This document shows, piece by piece, positions 15,406 through 22,053 of a DNA stretch of 38,074 nt. Origin of the DNA: a virus; IMG/VR virus record IMGVR_UViG_3300025085_000073, positions 1-38,074 of that record; one strand, given 5' to 3'. A model generated the notes under the pieces. It did not search any database, was not told the DNA's origin, and saw only the letters and a program-made list of their open reading frames with translations. Made by a program: the position numbers and the translations under genes. The first letter of the stretch is position 1; every line of letters begins with the position of its first letter.

Positions 15406-15443
15406 GCCTTGAGGCTGTTAGACAGTTCGTTGCTGTCTACAGG
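15399..15443 (+). ncRNA. Structured RNA repeat, copy 1 (three-way junction with covarying stem)
   Basis: Closing stem CCTGTA/TACAGG (15399-15404 with 15438-15443), hairpin 1 GCC-TTGA-GGC (15406-15415) and hairpin 2 GACAG/CTGTC with loop TTCGTTG (15421-15437). The stop codon of the 54-aa gene is within the closing stem. Followed by TACTATTA, not a T-run, so it is not an ordinary terminator. Compare copy 2 at 15716. Confidence 0.75.
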
Positions 15444-15503
15444 TACTATTATTAACCAAATCAATCAAACGGAGCGGAGCCTACCTTAGTGACTCAAAAC
15501 ATT

Positions 15504-15707
15504 ATGAACAAGAAAAATATATTCGACAACATCTCAACTGAAGATGCACAAATGTTACAGCAGTATGCTGAACAATTAGCTAAAGACAAAGCAGAGTCAA
15601 AGACTAAATACACACTTAACCATATGGTGCGTGATGTTGCAAAGACTATGACTGTAACAACTACTGCATTGTTTACTTTATTATTGTTCTGTGGAACATC
15701 TGAGTAA
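15504..15707 (+). CDS. Small tail-anchored membrane protein between the two RNA elements, 67 aa
   Basis: ATG at 15504 (an earlier in-frame GTG at 15489 is less likely). The N-terminal ~40 residues are charged and helical (STEDAQMLQQYAEQLAKDKA); the C-terminus is hydrophobic (VAKTMTVTTTALFTLLLFCG, then TSE). It has the same layout as the proteins at 13568 and 20096: soluble part plus C-terminal membrane helix. It is the only gene between the paired RNA elements, which therefore bracket it exactly. Confidence 0.65.
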   Translation: MNKKNIFDNISTEDAQMLQQYAEQLAKDKAESKTKYTLNHMVRDVAKTMTVTTTALFTLLLFCGTSE

Positions 15708-15715
15708 ACAAATAA

Positions 15716-15760
15716 CCTGTAGGCCTTGAGGCTGTGAGGTGACTCGTTGTCACCTACAGG
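15716..15760 (+). ncRNA. Structured RNA repeat, copy 2
   Basis: Same closing stem (CCTGTA/TACAGG, 15716-15721 with 15755-15760), same hairpin 1 (GCC-TTGA-GGC, 15723-15732) and hairpin 2 with stem AGGTGA/TCACCT (15737-15742 with 15750-15755) and loop CTCGTTG. Relative to copy 1, four stem pairs change on both sides while everything else stays the same apart from one linker base and one loop base. Followed again by TACTATTA and an A-rich leader. Confidence 0.75.
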
Positions 15761-15785
15761 TACTATTAACTAAACTTAAATTATT

Positions 15786-15965
15786 ATGGATAAGAAATTC
15801 ATAGCACAGTGCAAAGAGCACTCAACAAGAAGCCAATGTTATACACCAGACAACTGGTTAAGTACAATTGGAGCTCATTTATGTGAGCTAGGTGTTTTCG
15901 TTCTAGGAGCTTACAGTGAGCTACCTAGAAAAGAACCAAGAACTAGTAATTGGATAATTAACTAA
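15786..15965 (+). CDS. Small unknown protein, 59 aa
   Basis: ATG at 15786 follows the A-rich leader AACTAAACTTAAATTATT. The 59-aa product has three cysteines (Cys9, Cys18, Cys33), a hydrophobic central helix (TIGAHLCELGVFVLGAYS) and a basic tail. Not recognised. The next gene has an almost identical leader (AACTAAACTTAAATATT), which overlaps this gene's stop. Confidence 0.6.
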   Translation: MDKKFIAQCKEHSTRSQCYTPDNWLSTIGAHLCELGVFVLGAYSELPRKEPRTSNWIIN

Positions 15966-15976
15966 ACTTAAATATT

Positions 15977-16249
15977 ATGCCACTGTATAAGCATCCTTGT
16001 AAAGATTGTACGTTTATAGGTACATTCAAAGAACTCTCTGAATATGGAGATAAACAAACAGAAGATGGTGTTAAGTATTTTGATGTTGATGTTTACATCT
16101 GTCAAAAGAAAAACATTCTTCGATCTTATGTTATGTGTAGATACTCTGACAGTGTATCAGATGAAACGGCATGTATGCTGCATGACTGGATAAAAACCAT
16201 GTTTGCACAAAATAACATGTCAATATTAAATTCTTATCACTTATTATAA
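15977..16249 (+). CDS. Small zinc-ribbon-like protein, 90 aa
   Basis: Seen: an N-terminal CKDC pair (residues 8-11) and later single cysteines (CQKKN at about 42, MCRYS at about 54, CMLHDW at about 66), enough for one zinc site but not in a standard spacing. The rest is mixed strand and helix (KYFDVDVYICQ; HDWIKTMFAQNN). No family recognised. It is led by a copy of the AACTAAA leader and is separated from the next gene by 55 bp that contain a weak GTCTT/AAGAC hairpin (16,264-16,287). Confidence 0.62.
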   Translation: MPLYKHPCKDCTFIGTFKELSEYGDKQTEDGVKYFDVDVYICQKKNILRSYVMCRYSDSVSDETACMLHDWIKTMFAQNNMSILNSYHLL

Positions 16250-16304
16250 ACTAAATAACTAATGTCTTACAGGTTAAAACAAAAGACGTAAACTAATCCT
16301 GAGA

Positions 16305-16568
16305 ATGCGTATGAGTACAATTAAAATTAACAAGTGGAACGATAGAAATATTGTTAACATGAAAGCAAAGAATGGTAAACGCGTTGTAGTGTTTACTAAC
16401 AAGTGGGCTAAAGTTCCTGCTAACATATACAACCTTGGAGCCAATGCTTTTAGAGGTTGGATGAAAAAGCAAACAAATTTACGACTCGTTAAAGTGTATG
16501 AGAACGATGAAGTAATGAACTTTAGTCTTGTAACAAAATCATACTATAACAAATATAATAAACTATAG
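16305..16568 (+). CDS. Basic small protein, 87 aa
   Basis: Not recognised. Strongly basic, with an N-terminal strand region (TIKINKWNDRNIVNMKAKNG), KRVVVFTNKWAKVPANIYNLG, a helix (NAFRGWMKKQTN) and a strand RLVKVYENDEVMNF. The beta-turn-beta pattern with many Lys/Arg/Asn suggests nucleic-acid binding. Two in-frame ATGs (16305 and 16311) are possible starts. It shares composition with the following 68-aa protein and may be related in function. Confidence 0.62.
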   Translation: MRMSTIKINKWNDRNIVNMKAKNGKRVVVFTNKWAKVPANIYNLGANAFRGWMKKQTNLRLVKVYENDEVMNFSLVTKSYYNKYNKL

Positions 16569-16573
16569 AAACT

Positions 16574-16780
16574 ATGGCAAACATTCAAGAATTACTCGGA
16601 GCAAAAGCTAAAGCTGTTACAACTAACAGTTACATTGTTGTAAACAACAACAAGAGAAATGGTAAACGATTCAAATCTAAAAGAGTTGTTAGGTTTGAGC
16701 GTAAAAAGTATGCAACTGAGAAGTTTGCAAATGCAATATTAAACTATTGCTTAGGATATAAACTTAAATACGCAAAATAA
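16574..16780 (+). CDS. Basic small protein, 68 aa
   Basis: A short Lys/Asn-rich protein: helix (NIQELLGAKAKAV), strand (SYIVVNNNKRNGKRFKSKRV) and helix (EKFANAILNYCLGYKL). Charge near +14 suggests RNA or DNA binding. The start lies 5 bp after the previous gene and the stop overlaps the next start as TAATG, so it is coupled to a membrane protein. No homologue recognised. Confidence 0.62.
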   Translation: MANIQELLGAKAKAVTTNSYIVVNNNKRNGKRFKSKRVVRFERKKYATEKFANAILNYCLGYKLKYAK

Positions 16781-16962
16781 TGGACAAACAAAACTTAGTA
16801 GACAAGGCGTTTAACCTGTGCATAACAGGTTTTGCTATTGCATTGGGTACTTTGCTCTTCGCCTCAATTGTAGGCGTTGTAGCATCGTTCCTAATAGGAC
16901 TTGCACCTGTAGTAGCTGGTGCGATAGTAATAGGACTAATATATTATAGATTTAAAGAATAG
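16780..16962 (+). CDS. Two-helix membrane protein, 60 aa
   Basis: Two long hydrophobic segments: ITGFAIALGTLLFASIVGVV, then a second (ASFLIGLAPVVAGAIVIGLI) split by a short turn, with a charged N-terminus (MDKQNLVDKAFNLC) and a KE tail. Gly/Ala-rich helices could pack tightly. Coupled by TAATG to the basic gene upstream. A holin-like or superinfection-related membrane role is possible but unproven. Confidence 0.65.
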   Translation: MDKQNLVDKAFNLCITGFAIALGTLLFASIVGVVASFLIGLAPVVAGAIVIGLIYYRFKE

Positions 16963-16971
16963 TCAATAAAC

Positions 16972-16995
16972 TTGACTTTTCGTTTATTTAATTTG
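16972..16995 (+). promoter_or_regulatory. Possible early/middle promoter before the 164-aa gene
   Basis: TTGAC at 16972-16976 is followed, 12 bp on, by TAATTTG (16989-16995), one base short of TAnnTTTG, in the largest gap of this stretch. An ATG follows at 17010. The spacing is not canonical, so it is a weak call. Confidence 0.3.
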
Positions 16996-17009
16996 TAAAA
17001 ACAATAGTT

Positions 17010-17504
17010 ATGAAACAATACATTGAGAATGAAGACGGATTAAAAACACATATACTTTACAATGGTAAAATGTGTAAACTGCATCATCCTAAAGGATGGA
17101 GAGAAGTAGAATATTCAACATATTTAGGTCCTTTTACAGACTCTAATGGACATAGCTATGACTTAGGTGTTTATAAAAGGGTTAGAACTTTTGATTCTGG
17201 AACAAAATATGTGCAAATTTCTGATGCTATAGTATATGCTGATGAAGCACCTTTTTATTCGTCAGACAATGCTAAATCCTTATGGGAAGACGTAACATGT
17301 CTAGAGATTAGACATCTCCCTAAAAAATACAATTCAGTTGAAGAGTATTACAAATCACATGAGTCTTCATGGGAATGTTATCAAAGAGCGTTAAAGGCTG
17401 GTATATTCGATGACATTGAGTCTATAGAAAAACCATGGAAATCATTTGAACAACAGAGAAAAGAAAACAAATTAAGAATCGAAGAAATGAAAAAATGGGG
17501 ATAA
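17010..17504 (+). CDS. Unknown protein, 164 aa
   Basis: Not recognised. Seen: YNGKMCKLHHPKGWREVEYS at the start, then aromatic/beta segments (GSKYVQI-type KYVQISDAIVYADEAPFY), and an acidic helical end (KSFEQQRKENKLRIEEMKKW). The product is likely a soluble small domain. It heads a set of four consecutive genes (17010-18856) whose ends overlap or nearly touch, following a possible promoter, so they may be expressed as a unit. Confidence 0.62.
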   Translation: MKQYIENEDGLKTHILYNGKMCKLHHPKGWREVEYSTYLGPFTDSNGHSYDLGVYKRVRTFDSGTKYVQISDAIVYADEAPFYSSDNAKSLWEDVTCLEIRHLPKKYNSVEEYYKSHESSWECYQRALKAGIFDDIESIEKPWKSFEQQRKENKLRIEEMKKWG

Positions 17505-17776
17505 CTAAAGAAGAATTTTACGAGAGCTTAGAAGAAGCAAGACGACCAAAAATTGGTATAGATCCTAACGACTTACCAGAAGGTATATATCAATACGCAA
17601 AGAATTTGTGCGAGTCTGAATTGGCAGGAGATTGTTTCCTTACAATATTACCTCTTACACCTGAAGGTGAAGAAGAAAGACTAGAAGAAATAAAATGGCT
17701 AGACTTTGGCCACATAGATCATAACTTTTATTACAAAGGAGAAATGTTTAACCTAATGCTTATTTATCATGACTAA
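17495..17776 (+). CDS. Unknown acidic protein, 93 aa
   Basis: Overlaps the preceding gene by 10 bp. The acidic product has an N-terminal helix (ITKEEFYESLEEARR), a proline turn (IDPNDLPEGIYQYAKNL), LTPEGEEERLEEIKW and a strand end NLMLIYHD. No motif recognised. The close overlap and shared acidity suggest it works with its neighbours, but nothing in the sequence shows a reaction. Confidence 0.6.
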   Translation: MGITKEEFYESLEEARRPKIGIDPNDLPEGIYQYAKNLCESELAGDCFLTILPLTPEGEEERLEEIKWLDFGHIDHNFYYKGEMFNLMLIYHD

Positions 17777-18341
17777 AGATTTAGAATTTAAACCTACAGA
17801 CTGGGGCGGACACGCAGCTTATGTAGATGTTGTAAACAATTATGCATTAAGCATTGTATACGGTGGTATTGCAAAATGTGATGAAAACACTTTTGAAGTA
17901 GCCGTAATGTATAAACATGAAATAGACTATAAAGGATTTGGTGATCCTTTAGGTTATCAAACTCCTGAGCAAATAGAACAATTAATTCAAAAGATTAAAA
18001 ACAAGTATATGGAAAATAAGGTAGATTATATTACACCTATTAAAGATCAACTAGACGAAAACATGCATTTGCATTGCTCTGTCTTTATAACAATAGGCAG
18101 TCAAATAGAGACACCAAGATATTACAACTACGGTGGTTATGACGAAGAAACTAAAAAAATAAAAATAAGAAGCACTCAAACAGATAGATTATTCTTTTGG
18201 GTAGACATTAGTGACCAATCAGAAGAATATATTAATGATTTCATGTATACAATAGATATAGTAAGTGAGTTCTGGGCTCAATTCAAAGAATACAGAACAA
18301 ACTTTTTAAAAGAAAATTATCCAACTATAGACAGAAACTAA
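17769..18341 (+). CDS. Unknown protein, 190 aa
   Basis: Two parts are visible. Residues 1-80 (FKPTDWGGHAAYVDVVNNYA, then FEVAVMYKHEIDYKGFGDP and GYQTPEQIEQLIQKI) look like a small alpha/beta domain of a type common in phage accessory genes. Residues 95-190 form a second acidic/aromatic part with FWVDISDQSEEYINDFMYTI. Overlaps the preceding gene by 8 bp. I do not recognise the family. Confidence 0.6.
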   Translation: MTKDLEFKPTDWGGHAAYVDVVNNYALSIVYGGIAKCDENTFEVAVMYKHEIDYKGFGDPLGYQTPEQIEQLIQKIKNKYMENKVDYITPIKDQLDENMHLHCSVFITIGSQIETPRYYNYGGYDEETKKIKIRSTQTDRLFFWVDISDQSEEYINDFMYTIDIVSEFWAQFKEYRTNFLKENYPTIDRN

Positions 18342-18343
18342 TT

Positions 18344-18856
18344 ATGGAAATGACTAACGCAGATTATTTTAACGAAACGAAAAGAAAAATAGCAGAAGAA
18401 ATAAGAATAAAAAAAAGAAATGAAGAAAAAGCATACAAAGAACCAGAACAACATTATGTTGCAAGAGATCTTTTAGAGGTCAAAGAAGAAATAGGTAAAC
18501 TAATAGATAAACAATTACAAGACATCATAGATCAATCTAATTATATTGCAAAGAAAAATCTTGGCTTAATTAGATATACAGCAGGTTATCATCATGGTCA
18601 TAATATACCAGATAATATGACATATGATGAAGCAGTAGAGTTTTACCACAAATACAAACATAAAGCTTACTTATCTATATATCCAGTAAACGATGAAAGA
18701 GGCGTTGAAGGTCCTTTATTTTGTTATGGAGGACATACTGGGTATGTTAATAGAATAGATCCTGAACTAGAAATAGCATGTCCTAGACACTATCCTCGTA
18801 AAGCCGTAGAACAACTAATAAAACAATTAAAAGAACAACAAAAAGAAGAAGTATGA
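18344..18856 (+). CDS. Unknown helical protein, 170 aa
   Basis: The N-terminal 70 residues are charged helices (FNETKRKIAEEIRIKKRNEE; VKEEIGKLIDKQLQDIIDQ), followed by a beta-rich segment with AGYHHGHNIPDNMTYDEAVE and HYPRKAVEQLIKQL at the end. The paired histidines (YHHGHN) could bind metal. The start could be either ATG at 18344 or 18350. Overlaps the downstream coiled-coil gene by 4 bp (ATGA). Confidence 0.58.
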   Translation: MEMTNADYFNETKRKIAEEIRIKKRNEEKAYKEPEQHYVARDLLEVKEEIGKLIDKQLQDIIDQSNYIAKKNLGLIRYTAGYHHGHNIPDNMTYDEAVEFYHKYKHKAYLSIYPVNDERGVEGPLFCYGGHTGYVNRIDPELEIACPRHYPRKAVEQLIKQLKEQQKEEV

Positions 18857-19263
18857 GCACACAAGAATTTTTACTAGCAAGAGTTGAGGCTTTTCAAAAC
18901 AAAGTTATACAACTTGAAGAAGAGTTAAAGTTAGAAGGCCAAAAAAGAGGAAGTCTTGAATGGCACTACGAAAAGAAAAAGAAATTAGAATTAAATGAGA
19001 TTAAACAAGAAGTTGAAAAATTTAGAAATAAACTTTTTTATACTGAAAGAGAGAGAGATGCATTAATATTAACTATGAAAAAGAATAAAAAGCGTATCGA
19101 AGAGCTTGAAGCAGAAGTTAAATTAGAAAACGAAAACAAACGAAGTCACGTTGTAGGCTTACAATTACAAATTGATGACTTACAAGAAGACAACAACAAG
19201 TTAGTAGAAGTAATCAAAGGGCTTGACCCTACAAATCCAATTTTACAACATCTTACACTATGA
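18853..19263 (+). CDS. Long coiled-coil protein, 136 aa
   Basis: Almost entirely heptad-patterned charged helix (QNKVIQLEEELKLEGQKRGS; KKNKKRIEELEAEVKLENEN; LQIDDLQEDNNKLVEVIKG). Such proteins serve as spacers, dimerisers or decoys. ATGA overlaps both ends, coupling it to the 170-aa gene and a tiny zinc-ribbon gene. No family recognised beyond the coiled coil. Confidence 0.62.
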   Translation: MSTQEFLLARVEAFQNKVIQLEEELKLEGQKRGSLEWHYEKKKKLELNEIKQEVEKFRNKLFYTERERDALILTMKKNKKRIEELEAEVKLENENKRSHVVGLQLQIDDLQEDNNKLVEVIKGLDPTNPILQHLTL

Positions 19264-19394
19264 TAGATCCAACAGAAATTAAAGACGTGCCCTGCAGTTG
19301 TTGTGGGGCATTTGTATCGGAAGACGATTTACAAAATACAGACCACGACTGGGGTGTGTGTTACGAATGTGAAAAAGAACTAGAGAAATTATGA
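19260..19394 (+). CDS. Tiny zinc-ribbon protein, 44 aa
   Basis: A 44-aa acidic protein with CSCC (residues 12-15) and CYEC (34-37), the two knuckles of a zinc ribbon about 20 residues apart. Linked by ATGA overlaps on both sides (19260 and 19391), which strongly supports it as a gene. Many Bacteroidota phages encode such minimal zinc ribbons; function is usually unknown. Confidence 0.68.
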   Translation: MIDPTEIKDVPCSCCGAFVSEDDLQNTDHDWGVCYECEKELEKL

Positions 19395-19630
19395 ACAAAG
19401 ACTTAATAATGGACTGGGATATTGCTGTCACAGAATACTACAATCAATTTAATAGGCACGAACTAGAGCTTATATACTTTGATTGGTTTGCAGAAGCTGG
19501 AAAAGAAGGCTTAGACAAAGACACTATGATGAAAGAACTTATCGAAGATGAGTATAATTATAGGATAAACGACACTGTCGAAGATTTAAAAGAAGAAATA
19601 GAATACTTACAAGAATATACAATATTATGA
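19391..19630 (+). CDS. Acidic small protein, 79 aa
   Basis: Not recognised. Acidic and helical, with aromatic-rich helix (AVTEYYNQFNRHELELIYFD), GKEGLDKDTMMKELIEDEYN and a helical end (LKEEIEYLQEYTIL). ATGA overlaps on both sides place it in a strictly coupled series of five genes (18853-20093). Strong negative charge could mimic DNA, but that is guesswork. Confidence 0.6.
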   Translation: MNKDLIMDWDIAVTEYYNQFNRHELELIYFDWFAEAGKEGLDKDTMMKELIEDEYNYRINDTVEDLKEEIEYLQEYTIL

Positions 19631-19800
19631 CAATTAAAGAATACGACAATTTTATCAAGCAGATGAACGAGCTGCGTAGAGAACTAGTATCTATTATAGA
19701 AATGTATCAAGAATTAACAGGAGAGTATGTCGATCCTGATGACGTATGTTTATTGGATATGATAGATGAATTAAAAACTAAATTTAAAAAGATAGCATGA
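19627..19800 (+). CDS. Small helical protein, 57 aa
   Basis: An ATGA-coupled gene too short to be noticed by most callers. Helical throughout (KEYDNFIKQMNELRRELVSI, then VCLLDMIDELKTKFKKIA), with a central turn GEYVDPDD. Not recognised. Its stop overlaps the start of the 98-aa gene. Confidence 0.62.
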   Translation: MTIKEYDNFIKQMNELRRELVSIIEMYQELTGEYVDPDDVCLLDMIDELKTKFKKIA

Positions 19801-20093
19801 AAGGCAATAAACTTATAGCAGAATTTATGGGGTTACGAATAAACCATTACGGAGACTACAACATAGATAAAAAGATTATGGGCTTCGATATGATTGTATG
19901 CTCACTTGCTGATACAAAGTTTCATTCCTCTTGGGATTGGCTTATGCCAGTAATTGAAAAGATACAAGACATATTTGTTGACGATCCTGAATTAGATTGG
20001 CAACTTTATGATGACATTAGATTTAATGTACCGTATTTAGACGATACATATAACTCAGTATTGCATGCTATTAATCAATATAACAACAAATAA
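19797..20093 (+). CDS. Unknown protein, 98 aa
   Basis: Seen: LIAEFMGLRINHYGDYNIDK, then FHSSWDWLMPVIEKIQDIF and a C-terminal helix with SVLHAINQYNNK. The pattern 'NKLIAEFMG...YH.SWDWLMPVVEKI' is frequent in small phage and Bacteroidota mobile-element proteins of unknown function. I recall the type but not its role. Coupled upstream by ATGA; 2 bp gap to the next gene. Confidence 0.66.
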   Translation: MKGNKLIAEFMGLRINHYGDYNIDKKIMGFDMIVCSLADTKFHSSWDWLMPVIEKIQDIFVDDPELDWQLYDDIRFNVPYLDDTYNSVLHAINQYNNK

Positions 20094-20095
20094 TT

Positions 20096-20329
20096 ATGAA
20101 AAAAACAGTAAAGAAATTGTATGAAAGTCAAACACAAGACGTAAAAGATTTACGAAACTTTATGTTTGCAAAAGATTATAATAAATACATAGACAAGTAT
20201 AGTCAATCTAAAAAAGATGGCATTGAAAATACTATGTCAATAGGTAGAAAATGTGTAAAAACAGCAACCGTTCTAGCAACTGGCGTTGGTATGATTATAG
20301 GTGGTTTGTTTGGAACTATATTAGAATAA
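20096..20329 (+). CDS. Small basic tail-anchored membrane protein, 77 aa
   Basis: Residues 1-50 are basic and helical (KKLYESQTQDVKDLRNFMFA; KYSQSKKDGIENTMSI), and the C-terminus is a single hydrophobic helix (TATVLATGVGMIIGGLFGTI) ending LE. Its end resembles the first early gene (13568): hydrophobic helix, GGLF, then I and acidic end. Probably a related tail-anchored membrane protein. Two base pairs separate it from the next, also membrane-spanning, micro-gene. Confidence 0.65.
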   Translation: MKKTVKKLYESQTQDVKDLRNFMFAKDYNKYIDKYSQSKKDGIENTMSIGRKCVKTATVLATGVGMIIGGLFGTILE

Positions 20330-20331
20330 TT

Positions 20332-20433
20332 ATGGACCCAGTATTTTATTATGCTTTAGCAGGAAATGTAGTAGCATTTCTAACTATATACTTTTTGTAT
20401 AGAGATAAACCAGAAGATAACTTTAATGATTAA
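20332..20433 (+). CDS. Single-helix membrane micro-protein, 33 aa
   Basis: ATG at 20332, 2 bp after the previous stop. Begins MDPVFYYALAGNVVAFLTIY, one transmembrane helix, followed by a charged tail (RDKPEDNFND). Its last 8 bp overlap the radical SAM gene. The compact spacing argues for a real gene. It would lie in the inner membrane, tail inside. Confidence 0.55.
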   Translation: MDPVFYYALAGNVVAFLTIYFLYRDKPEDNFND

Positions 20434-21280
20434 ACAAGTTAAAAGAAAAGCCATGACTATTAGACCTAGTGGTAGGTCAACAGACTATATCACACCGTCT
20501 TTTGGTCACGGCTGTTTGTACAATTGCAGTTATTGTTATATGAAGCGTCACAAACCAAAAGGTTTAGACGTTGCTAGCAATCACAAAGACATATTAGAAA
20601 ACATATTAGTACACAGTAGATTTTCAGATGCAGAAAAGCCTAATCAAACACATCCTGTGTACACTACATACGATGTTAGCTGTAACGAAGATTTTGCTCT
20701 TCACGCAAAATATCATAAGTGGCAAGAAATATTTCAGTTTTTTGTAGATCAACCTGACCTTATGGGCTCGTTTGCTACAAAATATGTAAACCCTAAACTA
20801 CTTGACTTTAACCCAAAAGGTAAAATCAGGATAAGGTTTAGTTTAATGCCACAAAGATTGGCAGATATACACGAACCAGGAACATCTAAAATAATTGATC
20901 GCATAAAAGCTATAAATCCTTTTATAGAAGCAGGATATGATGTTCATGTAAACTTTAGCCCAGTAATATTATATAGAGATTGGGAAAAAGATTATTCAGA
21001 ATTGTTTGATATGCTTAATGATTATGTAGACTACAAAAATCAAGTGTATGCAGAAGTTATATTTCTGACACATAACGAAGGTAGGCACGAACATAATCTT
21101 AAAGATAATCCTAAAGCAGAGCAACAGCTGTGGGTTCCACATCTGCAAGAAACAAAAACATCACAATACGGTGGTAAAAACTTAAGGTATATAAGAAGCT
21201 TAAAAGCAAGATACATTAAACGATTTAAAGAGATACATGGCTCTATAATTCCGTGGAACAAGATAAGATATATCTTTTAA
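20426..21280 (+). CDS. Radical SAM protein, spore photoproduct lyase-like, 284 aa
   Basis: The [4Fe-4S]-cluster motif is clear: Cys30-Cys34-Cys37 in GHGCLYNCSYCYMKRHKPKG. The organisation, with an N-terminal RPSGRSTDYITPSFGHGC lead, resembles the spore photoproduct lyase family (COG1533 type), which uses S-adenosylmethionine radical chemistry to reverse UV-linked thymines. Later parts (VYTTYDVSCNEDFALHAKYH; RFSLMPQRLADIHEPGTSKI; DVHVNFSPVI) follow the SPL-like barrel. Length 284 aa is a little short of bacterial SplB. Repair of phage DNA after light damage is an inference; relatives with other substrates exist. It overlaps the membrane micro-gene by 8 bp. Confidence 0.82.
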   Translation: MIKQVKRKAMTIRPSGRSTDYITPSFGHGCLYNCSYCYMKRHKPKGLDVASNHKDILENILVHSRFSDAEKPNQTHPVYTTYDVSCNEDFALHAKYHKWQEIFQFFVDQPDLMGSFATKYVNPKLLDFNPKGKIRIRFSLMPQRLADIHEPGTSKIIDRIKAINPFIEAGYDVHVNFSPVILYRDWEKDYSELFDMLNDYVDYKNQVYAEVIFLTHNEGRHEHNLKDNPKAEQQLWVPHLQETKTSQYGGKNLRYIRSLKARYIKRFKEIHGSIIPWNKIRYIF

Positions 21281-21291
21281 ATCCGTCACAA

Positions 21292-21462
21292 ATGACAGTA
21301 ACAGTTTGGTTAAGGGAAGAAATTGTCCTAAATTGGGCACATTACAAAAACGACCTGCAAAGAATATTTCACATGACCACAAGAGAGCCAGGCGATCTTG
21401 ATATGGTTCAAGTAAATATAACATTAGAAGAGTATAAAAAAATTAAATCACACTTATTATGA
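21292..21462 (+). CDS. Small unknown protein, 56 aa
   Basis: The ATG at 21292 lies 11 bp after the radical SAM stop and is preferred to an earlier GTG at 21253, which would overlap that gene by 28 bp. Begins MTVTVWLREEIVLNWAHYKN and ends VQVNITLEEYKKIKSHLL, an alpha/beta mini-domain. Coupled by ATGA to the next gene. Not recognised. Confidence 0.58.
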   Translation: MTVTVWLREEIVLNWAHYKNDLQRIFHMTTREPGDLDMVQVNITLEEYKKIKSHLL

Positions 21463-21746
21463 AAAAAGGGTATCACGATTATGTTCCAGAAGTAAAGGTT
21501 GAAAAGAAAGCACCTAAAAAATACAAGAGCGGATCAAGCTCGTTAACAGTTCTTAATACAATACCTAAAAAACCTGTAGGCTATTTAATGCATATGGGAA
21601 ACATTGTGCAGACAACAGACAAAAAAGGCAATATTAATGTTGACAGTTTTGTCTTACAGTTTGGAACACAGGCACCAAAGCCTGGTCCAAATAAAGTACA
21701 TATTAATCCTGCAACAGCTCACGCATCAAGGTTACTTGACAAGTGA
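21459..21746 (+). CDS. Basic small protein, 95 aa
   Basis: Lys/Pro-rich N-terminus (VPEVKVEKKAPKKYKSGSS), then strands (VLNTIPKKPVGYLMHMGNIV; INVDSFVLQFGTQAPKPGPN). Looks like a basic, partly disordered protein with a small beta core. No motif recognised. Stop overlaps the GTG start of the next gene (GTGA). Confidence 0.58.
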   Translation: MKKGYHDYVPEVKVEKKAPKKYKSGSSSLTVLNTIPKKPVGYLMHMGNIVQTTDKKGNINVDSFVLQFGTQAPKPGPNKVHINPATAHASRLLDK

Positions 21747-22030
21747 AAGAACGCAAAACTCTATGGTGGTGTAAATATAAAATAAGAGTTTGGAAAGAAG
21801 TTTACTCTAATAAAACTAAATCCACTAAACTTTCACATTTACATAGAGATTATAACGTAGAGGGATTTTTAAAAGGTAATTGTCCTAATGACCTTACCGA
21901 CACAAAAATAAACTCTAGAGCTATGAGTAAACACATAGAAAAATATAAAGGAAAGTATTCCTGCAAAGTAGAAATTGTAGGAGAAATAGAACGGCTTTCA
22001 TCTCATGGCCGAACAACTTATGAGATATAA
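21743..22030 (+). CDS. Basic protein with GTG start, 95 aa
   Basis: Starts at GTG in a GTGA overlap with the previous stop, the same coupling as the many ATGA junctions. The product is basic with a Trp-rich start (KERKTLWWCKYKIRVWKEVY), KLSHLHRDYNVEGFLKG and a strand end (KYSCKVEIVGEIERLSS). The alternation of strands and basic residues suggests nucleic-acid binding. Not recognised. Confidence 0.55.
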   Translation: MKERKTLWWCKYKIRVWKEVYSNKTKSTKLSHLHRDYNVEGFLKGNCPNDLTDTKINSRAMSKHIEKYKGKYSCKVEIVGEIERLSSHGRTTYEI

Positions 22031-22053
22031 CCAAATCAATTAATAACACGCTT

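Noticed and set aside
15399-15760. The two RNA elements as Rho-independent terminators
   Set aside because: Both are followed by TACTATTA instead of a T-run, and each has a branched, not a simple, hairpin.
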